From NCBI GenBank assembly GCA_016935655.1, contig JAFGQM010000106.1, forward strand, positions 1 to 15,769: a stretch of 15,769 nucleotides of DNA, read 5' to 3'. Positions within the stretch are counted from its first letter, which is position 1. Each line of letters opens with the position of its first letter. Below, in pieces: positions 1 to 7,745 of the stretch. The position numbers were made by a program, and so were the translations under genes. The stretch is from Candidatus Altarchaeota archaeon. GTDB lineage: Archaea > Altiarchaeota > Altiarchaeia > JAFGQM01. The notes under the pieces are model-generated. The model saw only the letters and a program-made list of their open reading frames with translations, was not told the origin of the DNA and made no database searches.

Positions 1-831
1 CATGGCGGTCGAGGTCTTGCCGCAGGCGCTGGGGAAAGCTCCCATGAAATAAGTAGTCCTGGTCTTGCCCGGCGGGTGCACGCCCATTATGAACATATGC
101 TCGCAGAGCCAGTCCTCCTGCGCAGCCTTGCTGATGGCCAGGCGGAGCGCCAGCTTCTTCAGCCCCATGCTATTGCCCGCATACTGGTTGTTTATCGTGA
201 AGACTCTTTCCTCCTCCAGGTCCATATAGATCCTCCTCTTGTCTACATTCTTCGTGACATTGTTCTCCAGCTCGCCTGCCGAGTGGACGAAGTAGAAGAA
301 ATTGGGCGAGCCGCGGAGCTTCCTGAACTGCTCGTAGCCCTGGCGATACATTATGTTCTCGCTATGGATTACATAGGCAGAATCAGTGAGCTGCAGCGCG
401 CAGATGGAGAACTCTGAATCAAGCGGGCCGAGGCAGTAGAAGCCTACCAGCATCTCCTTTCCCTTCATCATGCCGTCCAAGAGACCGAGCACCTCTTTTA
501 GGCCCCCGTCCCTGTCAAAGGTGTTTATATGCCTCCCGAGGAACTTCCCCTTTGGCAAAAGTATCCTAGTGTTCTTAGTGTCCCTGCCCTGATCCTTGCT
601 GCTGTCGAAATGTATTGTATGACCTTTTGTCTTTAGGGGCTTCTCCTCCCCGTTTTTCATGGCAAGGTCGCGCACATAATCGATGTCGTCTTTGGTGCCT
701 GTGAGCACCGTGACCTTGGAGGGCTTGCAGATCGTTACGTATTCCTCGACCACAGCCAGCACTTTCTTGTTCTTGACTGCTTCTAGCCTGGCTAGGTTCT
801 TTTCGTCTAGAACAGATTTAGGAACATCCAT
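1..831 (-). CDS. pckG: Phosphoenolpyruvate carboxykinase (GTP), N-terminal part, cut by window edge
   Basis: Converts oxaloacetate plus GTP to phosphoenolpyruvate, CO2 and GDP, the entry step of gluconeogenesis in the cytoplasm. I translated it by hand from the ATG at 831 down to base 1, giving 277 residues in one open frame. The last residues hold the GTP-PEPCK P-loop, GAFPSACGKTSTAM (264-277), with the family's reactive cysteine C270. Upstream are the substrate-loop motif QYAGNSMGLKK (216-226) and the metal-site histidine in WLCEHMFIMG (H245); both match the family order. The family is about 600 residues long, so slightly over half is missing off the left edge. The gene is divergent from the pilin-like gene at 926, with 94 bp between the starts. 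Family assignment is firm; only completeness is unknown. Confidence 0.95.
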   Translation of the reverse strand, partial: MDVPKSVLDEKNLARLEAVKNKKVLAVVEEYVTICKPSKVTVLTGTKDDIDYVRDLAMKNGEEKPLKTKGHTIHFDSSKDQGRDTKNTRILLPKGKFLGRHINTFDRDGGLKEVLGLLDGMMKGKEMLVGFYCLGPLDSEFSICALQLTDSAYVIHSENIMYRQGYEQFRKLRGSPNFFYFVHSAGELENNVTKNVDKRRIYMDLEEERVFTINNQYAGNSMGLKKLALRLAISKAAQEDWLCEHMFIMGVHPPGKTRTTYFMGAFPSACGKTSTAM

Positions 832-869
832 TTTTCAGAAAGAGTGGTTTTCTATGTTTTCGGCTCAAG

Positions 870-880
870 CTATAAAAAGG
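870..880. promoter_or_regulatory. TATA-like box between divergent genes
   Basis: CTATAAAAAGG lies in the 94 bp between the divergent starts at 831 (minus) and 926 (plus). Read forward it gives TATAAAAA about 52 bp before the ATG at 926. Read in reverse it gives CTTTTTATAG about 43 bp before the ATG at 831. With the usual archaeal spacing of roughly 25 bp to the start of transcription, either gene would have a short leader. It could serve one gene or both; another TATA-like stretch (TTTTTATGG) lies at 887-895. Confidence 0.35.
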
Positions 881-925
881 TGTTGGTTTTTATGGCAAAC
901 CACATAATCTTAATGTATTTAGGAT

Positions 926-2629
926 ATGTCATCCCAAAAACCGAACAGGAAGGGTCAAACCTCGATGGACTACTTGCTGACCCTAGTCGTCGCCCTGATT
1001 GTCGTGATAGCGATGTTCATGTTCGTCCTCAGCGTGCAGAAGAAGTCGGGGGAAGAGGGGAACCAGGTAGTCGACAGGGCGATGAACACAATATTCGGCA
1101 GGGGGAGCACGGGCAGCAACTGCGGCAACGGAAAGCTGGAAACGGGGGAGGAGTGCGACGGCAACCAGTTCAGCGGGGGAAAACCGTCGTGCATAGTGGA
1201 CTTCGGCTGCACCGGCGGGGAGGTGACCTGCGGCTATGATTGCAAGGTCAGCACGAAGGGATGCATAGGATGCCTGCCATGCGACACCTTCTATGGAGGG
1301 CAATGTACTCCAGAACCCCCAGGCTGCGTGGGCGGTTGGAGCCATGAAGGAGGAGGGGACGAGAGCTGCGCTCCAGACCCCCTAGACCCCCCAAAAGTCT
1401 GCTGCGAATGGGCCGGCGGTTCCGCGATAGTCTGCGGCAACAATGTCTTAACAGCGCCTGAGGAATGCGAGTGGGGGCTTGATCGGGTCCCTGGCGGGGG
1501 GGATGACGAATTGACCGGCAGGGAATGCGACGACTTCGCCCCTTTCACGGCCGGGGAGCTGCAGTGCTCCGAAACGTGCACCTTTGACACGAGCAAATGC
1601 TATGACTGCGGTGACGGTGTTCTCGCAACGGGATTGGAGACCTGCGAGGTCGGGAATCCGACTGGCTCCCTATGCGACTGGAGCAACTGTGATCAGGCCA
1701 CGTGCCAGTGCCTAGAGACTTGTGATGACACTATACTCAATAACGAGGAGACTGACGTAGATTGTGGGGGCCCGAACTGCCCGGAATGTGCCGACCAGAG
1801 TGATTGTCTAATAGATGATGATTGTGAATCCAATATATGCATTTATAAAAATCCGGGAGACTCTATGGGCGTCTGCGCCGAGATAATACTAGCGCCTAGA
1901 AATATAAATACGGAGGGGGTTTACACGATAGATGACGGACAATTAAACATGGGGAACGACAACTTGAGATTCACTGGGAGCGCGGAGGGCAGCCTGCTGG
2001 ACTGCCGAAATGTCGCTAACGAACTAAAATCCGGGGGGACTGTTACTGTCGTAGTGGACGTGAATGTTGACGGGATGTTAATACGGAATTGTAAGATAAC
2101 GGCAACCAACAATGGGGGTAGTGCATTGGGGATAAGAGGCGACGACAACGAGGTGATGGACAGTGTGATAGAAGGCGGCCGTACGGGTGTCATGATAGAC
2201 GGCGTGGATGACAATTATATACACGACAACGATATAAGCAGCAGGGACATAGGAGTCCGGATAATGAATACTGCTGAAGACAATGAGATAAGCGGCAACG
2301 AGATAGGACCTACCGCACCAGCCTCCTCAAGCTTTTTCGGGGTGTATATAACCGACGAAAGCAGCGGTAATAAAATCGGGTTGAACATTATATCAACGCC
2401 TGGTAGCGCCGGCCCGCATTGGAGTATCTTTCTGGACACCTCGCCTTTCACCGCAACATCCAATTTTGTAAATGGGAACACGGCCTGCCAAGGCGCGGGT
2501 ACCATCCGGATAATCCATGACAACACAGTCTCAACTTCCCCCAACACATGCAAGGTCTGCACGGCGCCTGCCGGTAGCCCAGTATGCAGCACTGTGAACC
2601 CCGGCCAGTGTCCCAACACATGCCCGTAA
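926..2629 (+). CDS. Pilin-like cysteine-rich surface protein with C-terminal beta-helix
   Basis: A 567-residue secreted protein, probably anchored in a pilus-like structure or the membrane by its N-terminal helix. Residues 1-38 are an archaeal class III signal peptide: basic NRKG, then QTSMDY, then about 18 hydrophobic residues; the known peptidase of this class cuts before the Q (here Q11). Residues 66-290 are cysteine-rich with repeats of the CGNGxxExGEECD type (C66, C170, C228), then a DxDCGGPNCPEC motif (277-288). Residues 321-535 contain repeating G-x-x-I/V and D-N-x-I-x-x-N turns (D429, D434, N453), typical of a NosD/pectate-lyase-like right-handed beta-helix. The tail is again cysteine-rich (C542-C566). 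No catalytic residues could be assigned. A ligand-binding or structural role is inferred. The ATG at 926 is chosen because it places the signal motif at the N-terminus. Confidence 0.85.
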   Translation: MSSQKPNRKGQTSMDYLLTLVVALIVVIAMFMFVLSVQKKSGEEGNQVVDRAMNTIFGRGSTGSNCGNGKLETGEECDGNQFSGGKPSCIVDFGCTGGEVTCGYDCKVSTKGCIGCLPCDTFYGGQCTPEPPGCVGGWSHEGGGDESCAPDPLDPPKVCCEWAGGSAIVCGNNVLTAPEECEWGLDRVPGGGDDELTGRECDDFAPFTAGELQCSETCTFDTSKCYDCGDGVLATGLETCEVGNPTGSLCDWSNCDQATCQCLETCDDTILNNEETDVDCGGPNCPECADQSDCLIDDDCESNICIYKNPGDSMGVCAEIILAPRNINTEGVYTIDDGQLNMGNDNLRFTGSAEGSLLDCRNVANELKSGGTVTVVVDVNVDGMLIRNCKITATNNGGSALGIRGDDNEVMDSVIEGGRTGVMIDGVDDNYIHDNDISSRDIGVRIMNTAEDNEISGNEIGPTAPASSSFFGVYITDESSGNKIGLNIISTPGSAGPHWSIFLDTSPFTATSNFVNGNTACQGAGTIRIIHDNTVSTSPNTCKVCTAPAGSPVCSTVNPGQCPNTCP

Positions 2630-2633
2630 CATC

Positions 2634-2645
2634 TTCATTTAAGTC
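2634..2645 (+). promoter_or_regulatory. Possible TATA box of the cohesin protein gene
   Basis: TTCATTTAAGTC lies in the 41 bp between the stop at 2629 and the ATG at 2671. It is centred about 30 bp before that ATG, so a transcript would have a very short leader. The match is loose and the gene could instead be cotranscribed from 926. Confidence 0.3.
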
Positions 2646-2670
2646 TTTTCACACAAATTATCTAATAATC

Positions 2671-5295
2671 ATGAAGGAAGCAAGAGAGGGGCAGACGAAT
2701 ATGGAATATATGTTGATGTTAATTATAGCCTTACTGGCCATCCTCAGCCTGTTCTACTTCCTCTCACCCACGGTAAGGGACATAGGCGGTGTGGGGAACG
2801 AGGCATTGGAAAGATTCTTTGACAGGACCCCCGCCTCAGGTCCGGTTACGACCGGTGTCATAGACGACGTCGTCGATCTGAGCGATCCTTTGAACGGGGA
2901 CAAGACGGGCATAATCACGGACACTCCCCTCGACGACGGCTTGGTCGGCATGTGGATACACATCCAGGGGGAATGCTATCACATAGAAGAGGTGACTGAA
3001 ACTGCTGGCGGAGGCTATGGCACCATAGTGGCGGAGATCATAGGCATCGTAGCTCCAGGCACCGGGTTCGAGATATATGAGACATATGACGACTGCATGG
3101 GCATCACCACCTACACGTGCACGGACTCTGATGAAGATGACATATACACGGCAGGCACTGTCACGATTTTGGATGGCGTCGAAGATGTCCTAGAAGACCA
3201 CTGCGCATTATCAGAAGACAACAACAGGCTGTTTGAGTATGTGTGCGCCGACGGCCATCTCGGCTATGAAGAGCACACATGCACGGATATGTGCATCCTG
3301 GGCAAATGCATGCTGACCACCGGCGACTGGTGCGAGGACTCGGACGGGGGGGAGAATAACGTCTATATCAAGGATAGCGTGACTATTGGCATAAACGCCG
3401 GTAGTGAATTTGTCTTCGACGACTTCTGTTACAGCAGCGGTTCCTTTGAACAGGGAGTCTATGAAGGCTCCTGCGACGGCAACAGCGTCGACTTCGGTTT
3501 CCCGCTGGTCTGCGAATACGGATGCGAGGATGGCGCATGCGTCCCGGAGGGACGATGTGTAGATACAGATGGGGGGATAGTGCCTTTCGCCCAAGAGCCG
3601 CCGAGCGAGACCTTTTACACGAAGGGCAGTGCCTCTGGTTACTTGTACTTGGATAGCGATGTGATAGGCACAGTCCAGGATAGGTGCGCCAAGAAGAGAT
3701 TTGACAGTTATGGGAACCCGATAGGGTGGCTGTTCGTAGAAAGCTGTGACGAGGACTGTGGTATTTCTGAAGCCCATTGCTATGAAACTTATGAGGGCAA
3801 GATAACTGCGGTAAGGCGAGAATTCGACTGTCGGGGGGGGTGCAGCAATGGCGTGTGCATAGCGAATAGATGCACTGATGCAGGCGGAGTTTGCACGTTC
3901 AGCGAATGTGCGCCTGGAATGGCCTACCCCGATGGCGATGCAGAGTGCGAGGGTCTAATTGCCGGGGGTAATTGCTGCATACCCGACAACGAGTGCTCTG
4001 ACGCTGGGGGTGAATGCCTCCAATCCGGCTGTGACGATAGAATAGGGTACGAGCATTATCCGCCTGGTGAAGCGCAGTGCGTGGCAGAACATGAGATTGA
4101 CTGGTATTGTTGTACGCGCATGTGTGCTGATACTGACGGCGGGATAAACTACTATGTCGCCGGCAGGACCGGAATGACCCCCACGGGCCCGTACTATGAC
4201 CAAGACTACTGCCAGCTGGGCGGGAATCCTAGCAAACCTTGGAGAGGGTTCTATGCGGACTCTTGCTCAGGCCCGGACTGTTACCTTATCGAGATGTACT
4301 GCGACAAGGGATCCAATGCGTTCTCCCCCTACAACTGCCCTGGGGGGTGTGAGCTTGGTAAGTGCAAGGGGACTGAATGTGTTGGTGTGTGCGACAACGT
4401 GGAGGCGGCCTGCCCGACAGGCTACGAGCCAGGCGCCGGGACTTGCAACACGGGCGACCGCTGCTGCGTGCCTTCAGAAAGTTGGGACCCAGACTCCTGC
4501 ACGGCCTACGGCGGGCATTGCGTCTCATCAAGCGACTGTTACGGTTATCCGGCCAACCGCATCTCCTCGCAGGACTCTGCATGCCGCCCGGTAGGGCAGG
4601 GAGGGGCTGGAGAAGGTTTCTCTTCGGAGGACGTATACTGCTGCAAGATGGTGGATTGCTCAACCTTGCGTACTGGTGCTACCTGTATGTACGATGTCAC
4701 TTGCTGGAATACACCCTACATCGGGGAAATACCGGAGGGCAACACGGCCTGCCACTTCTTCACTGGCGGCGACCCAGAGTATATCTGCTGCGGGGCGGAG
4801 TGTGTGGTAGACAGCGAGTGTGATGACGCCGACTCCCAGACCTTTGACAGATGCATGTCCGGGGTATGTTACAATGCCGGAACTCTCCTGAGCATAAAAC
4901 CGTCTATAAAATATGTGAATCTAGGTGAGACTTTTACCGTGAACGCATACATAGAACAGGCCAACAATTTTTATGGGTATGAGACGGACCTAAACTTCAA
5001 CAGCAACGTCCTGGAGTTGGTATCGCAGACTGGCGGAAACGGTATCTTGGGGACGAATACGTTCTTCATACCAGGGGTGTTAGAAGGCGGAAGGCTCAAA
5101 CAGGTCGCTGAATTTCTGGTGCCTCCAAGCCCAAGTGTGTCTGGAGCCGGGAACTTGGTGTCGGTGACCTTTAGGGCCAGGGCCAAGGGCAGTTCAACCC
5201 TGACTTTGAGCGGTATCTCCTTATATGACGCGCAGTACAGGCTAATAACGGACTTCGTTTCCGATTCTAGAGGCTCTATAATCAAGGTGTTCTAA
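2671..5295 (+). CDS. Pilin-like cysteine-rich protein with C-terminal cohesin domain
   Basis: An 874-residue surface protein. The ATG at 2671 puts the class III signal (AREG|QTNMEY, residues 4-13, then a hydrophobic helix to about 32) at the N-terminus; the frame is open further upstream, but that extension would bury the signal. Residues about 33-215 form a module shared with the protein at 7746 (TPLDDGLVGMW, GECYHI). Four C-x-D-[ST]-D modules start at C150, C221, C296 and C485. Five modules of the form C...GGxC...C...CC fall between C401 and C708. Residues 738-874 read as a cohesin domain: LGETFTVNAYIE, FYGYETDLNFNSNVLELV, then AGNLVSVTFRARAKGSSTLTL. Cohesins bind dockerins, and a dockerin-like repeat is present in the protein at 7746. 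It ends only 6 bp from the converging trm1 gene. Function is inferred as surface assembly or attachment. Confidence 0.88.
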   Translation: MKEAREGQTNMEYMLMLIIALLAILSLFYFLSPTVRDIGGVGNEALERFFDRTPASGPVTTGVIDDVVDLSDPLNGDKTGIITDTPLDDGLVGMWIHIQGECYHIEEVTETAGGGYGTIVAEIIGIVAPGTGFEIYETYDDCMGITTYTCTDSDEDDIYTAGTVTILDGVEDVLEDHCALSEDNNRLFEYVCADGHLGYEEHTCTDMCILGKCMLTTGDWCEDSDGGENNVYIKDSVTIGINAGSEFVFDDFCYSSGSFEQGVYEGSCDGNSVDFGFPLVCEYGCEDGACVPEGRCVDTDGGIVPFAQEPPSETFYTKGSASGYLYLDSDVIGTVQDRCAKKRFDSYGNPIGWLFVESCDEDCGISEAHCYETYEGKITAVRREFDCRGGCSNGVCIANRCTDAGGVCTFSECAPGMAYPDGDAECEGLIAGGNCCIPDNECSDAGGECLQSGCDDRIGYEHYPPGEAQCVAEHEIDWYCCTRMCADTDGGINYYVAGRTGMTPTGPYYDQDYCQLGGNPSKPWRGFYADSCSGPDCYLIEMYCDKGSNAFSPYNCPGGCELGKCKGTECVGVCDNVEAACPTGYEPGAGTCNTGDRCCVPSESWDPDSCTAYGGHCVSSSDCYGYPANRISSQDSACRPVGQGGAGEGFSSEDVYCCKMVDCSTLRTGATCMYDVTCWNTPYIGEIPEGNTACHFFTGGDPEYICCGAECVVDSECDDADSQTFDRCMSGVCYNAGTLLSIKPSIKYVNLGETFTVNAYIEQANNFYGYETDLNFNSNVLELVSQTGGNGILGTNTFFIPGVLEGGRLKQVAEFLVPPSPSVSGAGNLVSVTFRARAKGSSTLTLSGISLYDAQYRLITDFVSDSRGSIIKVF

Positions 5296-5301
5296 GCCTG
5301 A

Positions 5302-6414
5302 TCACAGGTTTTCGACTATGGTTGCAATGGGCGCCTCGGTCCTGAAGCCAGTCTTGCTGAAGTGGGTCCTGACCGTGTCGTATCCGGATTCTTTTATTTT
5401 TTCTATCAAAAAATCCCGTTTGGGGGAGATGGTCTTGTTGACCTCGGAAAGGCGGTGGATGTCATAAAAGGGCAGGTCTATTTTCGTGTCGTCCTCCACT
5501 CTTTCAACAAGCTCCCTGATCTCCTTGTTTTCATTTTCGTTCAAAATCCTGTCGCAAAGGCTTGCATTAGCAATTTCCCCCGACCACATCGGTCCCGCCC
5601 AGTCCAAGCGCGCGCCGCAGTTGGGGCATTCCTCAAGGAAGCCAGGAATCCTGACATAGGTCCTAAACTCGCACTTGAAGCAGTGCTGGACATAAGCCAA
5701 CTTGGAAACTGCATCATCTGCTCTTTTTATCCCTGAGGAGACCTCCAAAAACAGCCGGAAATAATGCCTCCTGTTGTAGGAGAACACGGGCTTGAGGGCC
5801 ATCTCATAGCGCGCAGCCATCCTGGCTGCAGCCCCCATGAGTATCCTCAGTCCTATCTCCTTGCAGTAGGAGGCCCTCAAAGACCGGGCGTCGTATTTCC
5901 TTAGACAGGATTTTATTGAAGTCCCACAAAGAGGTGCCGAGTCGGTCGCTGTCAAGAACAACAACCCTTTCCTCCTCTTCACTGCGCGCAGGGCGGAGTC
6001 TAGGGAGGTGATGAAGGTGCCGAACGGGTCTATGTCGACGACATCAAACTTGTCGCAACGATGCTCACGGAGAAGCAAGTTGACGTCCTTGTTCGAGACC
6101 TGCGCGCGCAGCTTGTTTTTTTCTAGGTTTCCTCCAATCAGTTTTACGGCCTCTGGGCTTAGATCGTTCAGGAACAAATCGGAGACGACACCAGACTCCT
6201 TGAGCGCGCGCATGCCCCTGATGCCACTGCCAGCAAGGACGTCGCAGTAGGAGAGGTCCTGCCCGCCATGAGCCTTCAGAACAGCGACAGACAAGTCCCT
6301 GTCAAAGGCCATCAAAGGGTTGTAGAAGACAGGGAGCTTCTTTGTTATCTCGCCAGAAGACGCGGATATTTCTACCTGGCCCTCCTTAAATGTCCTTAAA
6401 CTCATCTGGAACAA
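5302..6414 (-). CDS. trm1: tRNA (guanine26-N2)-dimethyltransferase Trm1
   Basis: Methylates N2 of guanine 26 in tRNA twice using S-adenosylmethionine. The 370-residue length is normal for archaeal Trm1. Visible motifs: VFYNPLMAFDRDLSV (29-43), the SAM-binding loop DVLAGSGIRGMRA (58-70), the catalytic DIDPFG (127-132), TDSAPLCG (157-164), a zinc site C245-x2-C248 with C263-x2-C266, PMWSGEI (275-281), and the C-terminal GFRTEAP. All are in family order. Its start overlaps the end of the upstream nucleotidyltransferase gene by 29 bp, so the two are probably one transcript with coupled translation. M4 (6405) is an alternative start and also overlaps. Identification is firm. Confidence 0.96.
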   Translation of the reverse strand: MFQMSLRTFKEGQVEISASSGEITKKLPVFYNPLMAFDRDLSVAVLKAHGGQDLSYCDVLAGSGIRGMRALKESGVVSDLFLNDLSPEAVKLIGGNLEKNKLRAQVSNKDVNLLLREHRCDKFDVVDIDPFGTFITSLDSALRAVKRRKGLLFLTATDSAPLCGTSIKSCLRKYDARSLRASYCKEIGLRILMGAAARMAARYEMALKPVFSYNRRHYFRLFLEVSSGIKRADDAVSKLAYVQHCFKCEFRTYVRIPGFLEECPNCGARLDWAGPMWSGEIANASLCDRILNENENKEIRELVERVEDDTKIDLPFYDIHRLSEVNKTISPKRDFLIEKIKESGYDTVRTHFSKTGFRTEAPIATIVENL

Positions 6415-7417
6415 GCAGACCCCCGACTTTGTTGTGGCTTCCGACCGTTATGTTCGGGCCGATGCGAGAATTGGATAATACGATGGCACCCTCCTCGATA
6501 ATGACATTGTCACCTATGACGCAGCTGGGCCCTATCTGTGCACCCTTCTTCACCACGGTTCCGGAGCCTATAAGGCTCTCCTCCACCACGGCCCCCTTCT
6601 CGACGACGACCCTTTCGAAGAGCACTGAGGAATCCAGTTCCCCGGAGACCCTGGAGTCCCTCCCCAAGACCGACTTGTGGACCTTCCCGTCCACAGCCGC
6701 CCCCGGGGCCAGGAGGTTGTTGCCCTTGAGGAAGTACTGCGTCGCTTCCATGTAATCCCTCGGGGTCCCCACGTCCCTCCAGAAGGAGTGTGTCACAGAG
6801 CCGCAGATCTTCTTCCGCTCCTTGAGCATCTTCGGGAACAGGTTCTTTGAGAAGTCGTAGAAGCTCAGCGGTATCATGTCCAGGACCTCTGGCTCTATTA
6901 TGTAGATGCCCGTATTCGCCAGGTTGCTGAAGACCTCCTCCGGCTCGGGCTTCTCCTTGTAGGCGGTTATCTCGTCATCCCTCATCTCCGCTATGCCAAA
7001 GAGGGATACGTCCTTGACCTCCATCAGGCATATGGTCAGGAGGCCGCCCATCTTCTTGTGGTCCTTGTATAGCTTGGCGATGTCTATCTCGCTTATGTTG
7101 TCCCCTTGTATGACCGCGAACGTCTCGTCCAGGTGGTGGAGCGCATTCCTGACGGAGCCGGCGGTCCCAAGGGGCTCGTCCTCCATGACGGTCTTGAACT
7201 CGACCCCCCACTTCTCCCCGTCGCCGAAGTATTCCTCTATGACTTCTGGCATGTAGTTGGTGGTGAGTATGACCTCCTTAAAACCCTGGCGTGCGAGCTT
7301 GGTGACTATGTGGTCAATCACCGGCTTGTTCAGGAAGGGTATCATGGGCTTTGTGGTCGTGTAAGTCAAGGGCCTCATCCTGGTGCCCATCCCGCCCGCG
7401 AGTATCACCGCTTTCAT
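6386..7417 (-). CDS. Sugar-1-phosphate nucleotidyltransferase with left-handed beta-helix tail
   Basis: Joins a sugar-1-phosphate to a nucleoside triphosphate, making an NDP-sugar for glycan or glycoprotein synthesis in the cytoplasm. The 343 residues begin with the family signature GGMGTRMRPLTYTTTKPMIP (8-27), followed by GTAGSVR (84-90), the metal-binding GDN (105-107) and FWRDVGTP (212-219). Residues about 236-330 are hexapeptide-like repeats (VIGDNVIIEEGAIV) forming a left-handed beta-helix. Layout matches archaeal mannose-1-phosphate guanylyltransferase and glucose-1-phosphate thymidylyl/uridylyltransferase relatives; sequence alone does not fix sugar or base. It lacks an acetyltransferase active site that I can recognise. 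It is first in an operon with trm1 and lies between the surface-protein genes, so a role in glycosylating them is possible but only inferred from position. Confidence 0.92.
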   Translation of the reverse strand: MKAVILAGGMGTRMRPLTYTTTKPMIPFLNKPVIDHIVTKLARQGFKEVILTTNYMPEVIEEYFGDGEKWGVEFKTVMEDEPLGTAGSVRNALHHLDETFAVIQGDNISEIDIAKLYKDHKKMGGLLTICLMEVKDVSLFGIAEMRDDEITAYKEKPEPEEVFSNLANTGIYIIEPEVLDMIPLSFYDFSKNLFPKMLKERKKICGSVTHSFWRDVGTPRDYMEATQYFLKGNNLLAPGAAVDGKVHKSVLGRDSRVSGELDSSVLFERVVVEKGAVVEESLIGSGTVVKKGAQIGPSCVIGDNVIIEEGAIVLSNSRIGPNITVGSHNKVGGLLVPDEFKDI

Positions 7418-7437
7418 CTTGGGTAAATAGAAGTTGG

Positions 7438-7446
7438 GGATATAAG
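7438..7446 (-). promoter_or_regulatory. TATA box of the nucleotidyltransferase-trm1 operon
   Basis: On the minus strand this reads CTTATATCC, centred 25 bp before the ATG at 7417. Transcription would therefore start at or next to the start codon, giving a leaderless mRNA. It lies back to back with the plus-strand box at 7450-7464. Confidence 0.5.
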
Positions 7447-7449
7447 AAG

Positions 7450-7464
7450 TTTTTATCTTATAAT
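7450..7464 (+). promoter_or_regulatory. TATA-like region of the short pilin gene
   Basis: TTTTTATCTTATAAT holds two overlapping TATA-like octamers, the second centred about 33 bp before the ATG at 7494. That predicts a leader of a few bases. The region is shared head to head with the minus-strand operon promoter. Confidence 0.45.
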
Positions 7465-7493
7465 GCCTTAACTTTCAGTAAGCTTGCTGAAGA

Positions 7494-7661
7494 ATGATCC
7501 AAAAGAAAGGTCAGACGGCCCTTGAATACCTGCTGATACTAGTCATTGCATTGACGATAGTCATAGTCATATTCCTGTGGGTGCAGGGGACATCAACTTC
7601 GGCCCAGATAGAAGCCAACGCAGGTATGGGCAACTTGTGGAATCTTTTCAAAAATCCTTAA
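7494..7661 (+). CDS. Minimal type IV pilin-like protein, 55 residues, class III signal
   Basis: A short open frame translated by hand: start MIQKKGQTALEYLL, end WNLFKNP, then TAA. Residues 1-6 are a basic leader ending in KKG. The predicted peptidase cut is before Q7, and QTALEY is the class III motif with the conserved glutamate at +5 of the mature protein. Residues 13-30 are a hydrophobic assembly helix. Only about 25 polar residues follow, so the mature protein is nearly all helix. This is typical of small archaeal pilins that polymerise into thin filaments. It has its own TATA-like region and sits 84 bp before the large pilin-like gene at 7746, with the same signal type. It may be the major filament subunit for which the large proteins are minor, decorated subunits; that is inference. 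Confidence 0.85.
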   Translation: MIQKKGQTALEYLLILVIALTIVIVIFLWVQGTSTSAQIEANAGMGNLWNLFKNP

Positions 7662-7698
7662 TCCGTTAAAAGTTATCGCCCGATTCGGAGAGGGAAAG

Positions 7699-7712
7699 GC
7701 TTTTATATTTAA
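7699..7712 (+). promoter_or_regulatory. TATA box of the PKD/dockerin-like protein gene
   Basis: GCTTTTATATTTAA is a good archaeal TATA box centred about 40 bp before the ATG at 7746. The expected transcription start near 7732 leaves a leader of about 14 bases to that ATG, or about 5 to the upstream TTG at 7737. Confidence 0.55.
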
Positions 7713-7745
7713 TCCAATAATCAATTGAAGTAATATTTGCCCAAA

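Noticed and set aside
844..1239. 131-residue plus-strand frame overlapping the start of the beta-helix protein
   Set aside because: It is an out-of-frame shadow with a low-complexity Arg/Gly-rich translation; the overlapping frame has the signal peptide and cysteine repeats.
2584..2670. In-frame extension of the cohesin protein upstream of the ATG at 2671
   Set aside because: It would place 29 residues before the class III signal and overlap the end of the preceding gene; the signal needs to be at the N-terminus.
3211..3777. 188-residue open frame on the minus strand inside the cohesin protein gene
   Set aside because: Antisense to a clear cysteine-rich coding region; its protein has no recognisable motif. 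Other antisense frames such as 4286-4663 and 983-1345 were rejected for the same reason.
7737..7745. TTG start for the protein at 7746
   Set aside because: Possible, but an ATG three codons later fits the TATA spacing and the signal peptide equally well. Kept as an alternative only.
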